From assembly GCF_011045025.1 (NCBI RefSeq), contig NZ_JAAKZX010000044.1, forward strand, positions 1 through 53,985: a stretch of 53,985 nucleotides of DNA, given 5' to 3'. Of the stretch, positions 51,258-53,985 are shown piece by piece. Under the pieces are notes generated by a model. It had not been told where the DNA came from, made no database searches, and saw only the letters and a program-made list of their open reading frames with translations. Origin of the DNA: Streptomyces ureilyticus. Its GTDB lineage: Bacteria; Actinomycetota; Actinomycetes; Streptomycetales; Streptomycetaceae. How positions within the stretch are numbered: position 1 is the stretch's first letter; the number at the start of each line of letters is the position of its first letter. A program made the translations under genes and the position numbers.

Positions 51258-52196
51258 TCAGTCCTGGTCGCGGGCGATGCCCTGGTCGGAAGCGGTGCCT
51301 TGGTCGCGGGCGATGCCCTTGTCGAGCGCGACGCCGTGATCGGGTGCGCTGCCCTGGCCGGGGGCGACGCCCGGGCCGGGTGCGACGCCCTGGTCGGGGG
51401 CGGGGCCGTCCTCGAATGTGCCGCGGATGGTGTCGAAGCGCTTCATCCGTTCCAGCACCGCCTCCGCCGAAGGGCGCGCCATCTCGTCCACGATCCGGCC
51501 GTCCCCGAGGAAGAGCACCAGGTCGGAGTGGGCCGCGGCGCCCGGATCGTGCGTGACCATGACGACGGTCTGGCCCAGCTCGTCGACGGCGCCCCGCAGA
51601 AAGCCGAGCACTTCAAGCCCGGCCCGTGAGTCGAGGTTGCCGGTCGGCTCGTCGGCGAAGATCAGCTCGGGGCGTGAGGCCAGCGCGCGGGCACAGGCGA
51701 CGCGCTGCTGCTGCCCGCCGGAGAGCTGCGCGGGCCGGTGCTTCAGCCGGTCGCGCAGACCGAGCGTGTCGATGACCTGGTTCAGCCACTTCTCGTCGGG
51801 CTTCTTGCCCGCGATGTCCATGGGCAGCGTGATGTTCTCGATCGCGTTCAGCGTCGGGATCAGGTTGAACGACTGGAACATGAAGCCGATCCGGTCCCGG
51901 CGCAGCCGTGTCAGCTCGCGCTCCCTCAGCCCGGTGATCTCGGTGTCGCCCAGCCACACCTGTCCGGCCGACACGGAGTCGAGCCCCGCCAGACAGTGCA
52001 TCAGCGTGGACTTCCCCGAGCCCGACGGACCCATGACCGCCGTGAAACGACCGCGCGCGATATCGACGTCGACCGAGTCGAGGGCGAGCACGGTCGTCTC
52101 GCCCGTGCCGTATGCCTTGGTGAGACCACGGGCGCGGGCCGCGATCTCCTCGGCGTCCGTGCGCCCGAGGGCGTGCTCCGCAGCTGCAGTGGACAA
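51258..52196 (-). CDS. ABC transporter ATP-binding protein (MacB/LolD-like) with repetitive tail
   Basis: A 312-aa ATPase. Walker A GPSGSGKSTL, Q-loop FMFQSFNLIPTLNA, signature LSGGQQQRVACARALASRP, Walker B LIFADEPTGNLD and switch His VMVTHDPGAAAHSDL place it in the MacB/LolD group that pairs with FtsX permeases. The start is a TTG at 52196 with AGGAGG 6 bp upstream. The conserved part ends near residue 262; the last ~50 residues are tandem hexapeptides of the DQGVAP type, encoded by an 18-bp minisatellite, and are not part of the family. Confidence 0.92.
   Translation of the reverse strand: MSTAAAEHALGRTDAEEIAARARGLTKAYGTGETTVLALDSVDVDIARGRFTAVMGPSGSGKSTLMHCLAGLDSVSAGQVWLGDTEITGLRERELTRLRRDRIGFMFQSFNLIPTLNAIENITLPMDIAGKKPDEKWLNQVIDTLGLRDRLKHRPAQLSGGQQQRVACARALASRPELIFADEPTGNLDSRAGLEVLGFLRGAVDELGQTVVMVTHDPGAAAHSDLVLFLGDGRIVDEMARPSAEAVLERMKRFDTIRGTFEDGPAPDQGVAPGPGVAPGQGSAPDHGVALDKGIARDQGTASDQGIARDQD
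51262..51410. repeat. 18-bp minisatellite encoding hexapeptide repeats
   Basis: About eight units of 18 bp at the 3' end of the ABC ATPase gene, giving DQGVAP, GPGVAP, GQGSAP, DHGVAL, DKGIAR, DQGTAS, DQGIAR and a partial DQD. The 18-bp period keeps the frame, so copy-number change would alter tail length without truncation. Confidence 0.85.
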
Positions 52197-52319
52197 GGCC
52201 GCCTCCTAGGTGGGTTCGGTGTCCGCGGGCGAGCCTAGTGTGATCCCGCGCACACTCGGTATCCACCCGAAGTCCGAGCCGGTCTCCTGCGCAGGTCGGT
52301 GCCCCTGATTTCGGTGTAA

Positions 52320-52353
52320 GGGGCACCCTTAGTGGATTCCTGCTGGGTGCCCC
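52320..52353. promoter_or_regulatory. 9-bp inverted repeat upstream of the toxin-antitoxin pair
   Basis: GGGGCACCC (52320-52328) and GGGTGCCCC (52345-52353) are perfect inverses 16 bp apart in the region between the divergent ABC ATPase and antitoxin genes. Candidate operator; a hairpin role is also possible. Confidence 0.4.
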
Positions 52354-52362
52354 CTTGCCTCT

Positions 52363-52382
52363 GCTAGCACCCAGGCGCTAGC
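52363..52382. promoter_or_regulatory. Candidate antitoxin operator (paired GCTAGC)
   Basis: Two GCTAGC palindromes, 52363-52368 and 52377-52382, spaced 14 bp centre to centre and ending 8 bp before the antitoxin ATG. Paired short half-sites near the start codon are typical of ribbon-helix-helix autoregulation. No Shine-Dalgarno sequence lies between them and the ATG, so the message may be leaderless. Confidence 0.5.
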
Positions 52383-52390
52383 TTCAAAGT

Positions 52391-52618
52391 ATGGCGAAGA
52401 CCCAACTGAACGTGCGCGTGGACGAGGGCACCGCCCGGGCCGCACGCGAGCGAGCCCTGTCTCGCGGCATGAGCGTCAACCGCTATATCGAAGAGCTGGT
52501 CAGACAGGACACCGGGGAAGTGGGCCACACCTTCGTGGAGGCCGCCGCCGACTTCATGAAGCAGTACGAGTCCGTGTTCGCCGAGGAGTTCGGCCCGGAG
52601 CGAGAAGGCCGTCGCTGA
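52391..52618 (+). CDS. Ribbon-helix-helix (CopG-like) antitoxin
   Basis: A 75-aa protein beginning MAKTQLNVRVDEGTARAARE. TQLNVRVD is the beta-strand and RGMSVNRYIEELVRQ the helix of a ribbon-helix-helix DNA-binding domain. The C-terminal acidic part (EAAADFMKQYESVFAEEFG) would bind and block the toxin. It lies 4 bp upstream of the Doc-like gene, the standard antitoxin-first order, with a candidate operator over its start. Confidence 0.85.
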   Translation: MAKTQLNVRVDEGTARAARERALSRGMSVNRYIEELVRQDTGEVGHTFVEAAADFMKQYESVFAEEFGPEREGRR

Positions 52619-52622
52619 ACCC

Positions 52623-53000
52623 TTGAACGTCCACGTCGACCTTGCCTGGCTCCTTATGGTCGCCGAACAGAAGACTCCCGGAGATCCCCAGGTCACCGAC
52701 TGGGGAGCCCTCGTCGCCGCGGTCAGCAGGCACGAGGCGGAGATCTTCGGCGTCCCCGTCTACGACACCCCGCACGCCCGCGCCGCCGCACTGCTCCAGC
52801 TCCTGCTGCACATCCCAGCGCTGGAACGCTCCAACGCGATGTTCGCCACGGCCGCGGCATACGCCTACCTGGTCGCCAGCGGCCTGAAGGTAGTCACCTC
52901 ACCCGAGCAGGTCCGCGACTTGGCCCGCCTGATCAAGACAGGCGAGGCAACGGTGCAGGACATCACGGACGAGCTGCGCCGGTGGAGCCTCGAGCCCTGA
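52623..53000 (+). CDS. Fic/Doc-like toxin component with a degenerate Fic motif
   Basis: A 125-aa protein starting MNVHVDLAWLLMVAEQKTPG, with DWGALVAAVSRHEAEIFGVP and ARAAALLQLLLHIPALERSN as in actinobacterial Doc-like toxins. In canonical Doc/Fic enzymes the motif is HxFxxxN(K/R); here the equivalent stretch is PALERSNAMF, keeping the Asn but not the His or Lys/Arg in register. It may therefore not be a conventional AMP- or phospho-transferase. Co-transcribed with the RHH antitoxin; a strong hairpin overlaps its stop codon. Confidence 0.78.
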   Translation: MNVHVDLAWLLMVAEQKTPGDPQVTDWGALVAAVSRHEAEIFGVPVYDTPHARAAALLQLLLHIPALERSNAMFATAAAYAYLVASGLKVVTSPEQVRDLARLIKTGEATVQDITDELRRWSLEP

Positions 53001-53026
53001 AAGGAGGCCGCAGGCCCTCCTTTCAG
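52997..53026. terminator. Hairpin terminator after the toxin-antitoxin operon
   Basis: CTGAAAGGAGG and CCTCCTTTCAG are perfect 11-bp inverses with an 8-nt loop; the left arm contains the toxin stop codon. It also serves the convergent methyltransferase gene. Confidence 0.75.
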
Positions 53027-53034
53027 GGGCTGCG

Positions 53035-53715
53035 TCACCCAGCGGAGCGCGCCGTGCCGAGCACGCAATAAGAGGTCGGCATCCGCACCCCCTTCTCCGG
53101 CACCAGCACCCGCCGATACGGCCCCAGTTCGTACCCGGCGTCCCGCAGCGCCCCGAGAACGTCCCGCCCCACGTGGCAGCCGCCGAACAGCAGCGGCCAC
53201 ACGGTGCGGTCCAGGGCGCGCTGGGTAACCCCCATCGCCGCGCCACCACCCTTGCCGTGCTCGAAGAACCGCAGCTCACCGCCGGGACGCAGGACGCGGC
53301 GGACCTCAGCCAGAGCCCGCGGCACGTCTCGTACGCTGCACAGCACCAGCGACAGAACCGCCGCGTCGAACGCCTCGCTCTTGACCGGCAGCCCCTCCGC
53401 GACGCCCGGCACCACGTCGACGGGTACCTCGGAGCGCAGGGCCGCGGTCACCGCCAACTGCCGCAGCCTGCGCTCCGGTTCGATGGCGACGACCTCCGAG
53501 ACGGTGCTCGGATAGTGGGCGAAGTTCAGTCCGTTGCCGGCGCCGATCTCGATGACCCGGCCGGCGAGCCCGGCGAGCAGTTCATCGCGGTGCGGGCCGA
53601 TGGCGGGCTCGGAGGCGACGCTGACTTTGGCGTAGAAGCGGGCGAACACCGGGTGGTGTACGGGAGCCGGGGCCATCCGGCCGGCCCTGCTGGTCCGGGA
53701 ACCGCGTGGTCGCAT
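53035..53715 (-). CDS. Class I SAM-dependent methyltransferase
   Basis: A 226-aa methyltransferase of the UbiE/Methyltransf_11 type: motif I is VIEIGAGNGLNFAHYPS, motif post-I is EVVAIEPERRLRQLA, motif II is FDAAVLSLVLCSVRDVP, and VLRPGGELRFFEHG follows. The substrate is unknown. The ATG at 53715 begins MRPRGSRTSRAGRM; a later start near the conserved FARFYAKVS is conceivable. It is monocistronic and convergent with the toxin-antitoxin operon. Confidence 0.87.
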   Translation of the reverse strand: MRPRGSRTSRAGRMAPAPVHHPVFARFYAKVSVASEPAIGPHRDELLAGLAGRVIEIGAGNGLNFAHYPSTVSEVVAIEPERRLRQLAVTAALRSEVPVDVVPGVAEGLPVKSEAFDAAVLSLVLCSVRDVPRALAEVRRVLRPGGELRFFEHGKGGGAAMGVTQRALDRTVWPLLFGGCHVGRDVLGALRDAGYELGPYRRVLVPEKGVRMPTSYCVLGTARSAG

Positions 53716-53822
53716 GGAGACCTCCCCTGGGCGACTTGCGCTACGGCGATTGTCCCCCCGCATGCGTCCTCTGACCCCTCGGTGAGTCGCGATGCGGTGC
53801 CCCGTGCCGACCCGGCCCGCGC

Positions 53823-53985
53823 CTACTCCGCCCCCTGCTCCACAGCGAACGCCTCCGCATCCCACGTCCCGCCCAGCGGCCGGGCGAGCCAACTCGGCGC
53901 GGCAGCACGGAAGTCGGCGGGCCGCAGCCGCCCGCGCTCCTGCGCACGGCCCGCGCGAAGCTGGAATCCGCGGACTGGACGAGTC
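53823..53985 (-). CDS. C-terminal end of an unidentified protein (5' part outside the window)
   Basis: The last ~53 codons of a minus-strand gene: QLRAGRAQERGRLRPADFRA, then PSWLARPLGGTWDAEAFAVE, ending QGAE and a TAG at 53823-53825. Third-position G/C bias is strong, so it is coding. The fragment is too short for me to name a family. It is separated by ~107 bp from the methyltransferase start on the same strand. Confidence 0.6.
   Translation of the reverse strand, partial: TRPVRGFQLRAGRAQERGRLRPADFRAAAPSWLARPLGGTWDAEAFAVEQGAE

Noticed and set aside
48625..51339. 904-codon plus-strand open frame opposite the FtsX permease
   Set aside because: It is His/Asp/Arg-rich, has no domain, and is the antisense shadow of a clear two-domain permease with normal codon bias.

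Overview
The window is a high-GC stretch with very strong G/C bias at third codon positions, many GTG starts and gene families typical of filamentous actinobacteria: an ECF41-type sigma factor, a MocR regulator, an F420/LLM oxidoreductase, Imm21 and DUF4326 proteins, and a DasR-type dre site. I read it as a Streptomyces or close-relative chromosome, accessory rather than core apart from purB. No rRNA, tRNA, CRISPR array, integrase or intact insertion sequence is visible.

Layout. 1-3995 (minus): a two-gene NAD-dependent formate dehydrogenase, with the catalytic subunit cut by the window edge. 4128-7056: an Lrp/AsnC regulator divergent from a rhodanese, with gene remnants (GNAT scar, second rhodanese half, unidentified coding fragment) and an orphan Imm21 protein. 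7161-20365: a run of single genes (SDR, DUF885 peptidase, Lrp plus trans-sulfuration enzyme, ACT-GNAT, PhoD with a Pho-box-like site, MocR/EamA pair, alpha/beta hydrolase, ECF41 sigma factor, GntR with a dre-like site over its promoter). 20666-31857: ROK regulator, two-component system divergent from an ABC exporter, mug-purB, DUF4326, SGNH hydrolase and two CNNM-type transporters.

32265-47446 is a 15.2-kb island that splits a GNAT acetyltransferase gene. The C-terminal half lies at 32040-32264 and the N-terminal half at 47447-47634, and a 7-bp direct repeat (CCGTCGA) marks both junctions. Joining the halves across the repeat restores the reading frame. The island carries its own intact but divergent copy of the same GNAT, starting 11 bp inside the left end. 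The rest is a YeiH-type exporter divergent from a LysR regulator, then an eleven-gene plus-strand array (several start and stop codons overlap): GntR, an APS-reductase/fumarate-reductase-like flavoprotein, a HEAT-repeat protein, a 2x[4Fe-4S] ferredoxin, an SsuA-like binding protein fused to a NosL-like domain, SsuC-like permease, SsuB-like ATPase, a seven-iron-type ferredoxin, a two-subunit 2-oxoacid:ferredoxin oxidoreductase, and an Mrp/ApbC Fe-S carrier. The flavoprotein/ferredoxin/ABC/LysR set recalls the asf arylsulfonate-desulfonation genes of Pseudomonas. My inference is uptake of an organosulfur compound and its reduction with low-potential electrons from a 2-oxoacid; the substrate is not proven by sequence.

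47691-53985: after the island the chromosome resumes with an LLM oxidoreductase, a MacB/FtsX-type exporter whose ATPase has a hexapeptide-repeat tail, a ribbon-helix-helix plus Doc-like toxin-antitoxin pair with a degenerate Fic motif, a methyltransferase, and the 3' end of one more gene.
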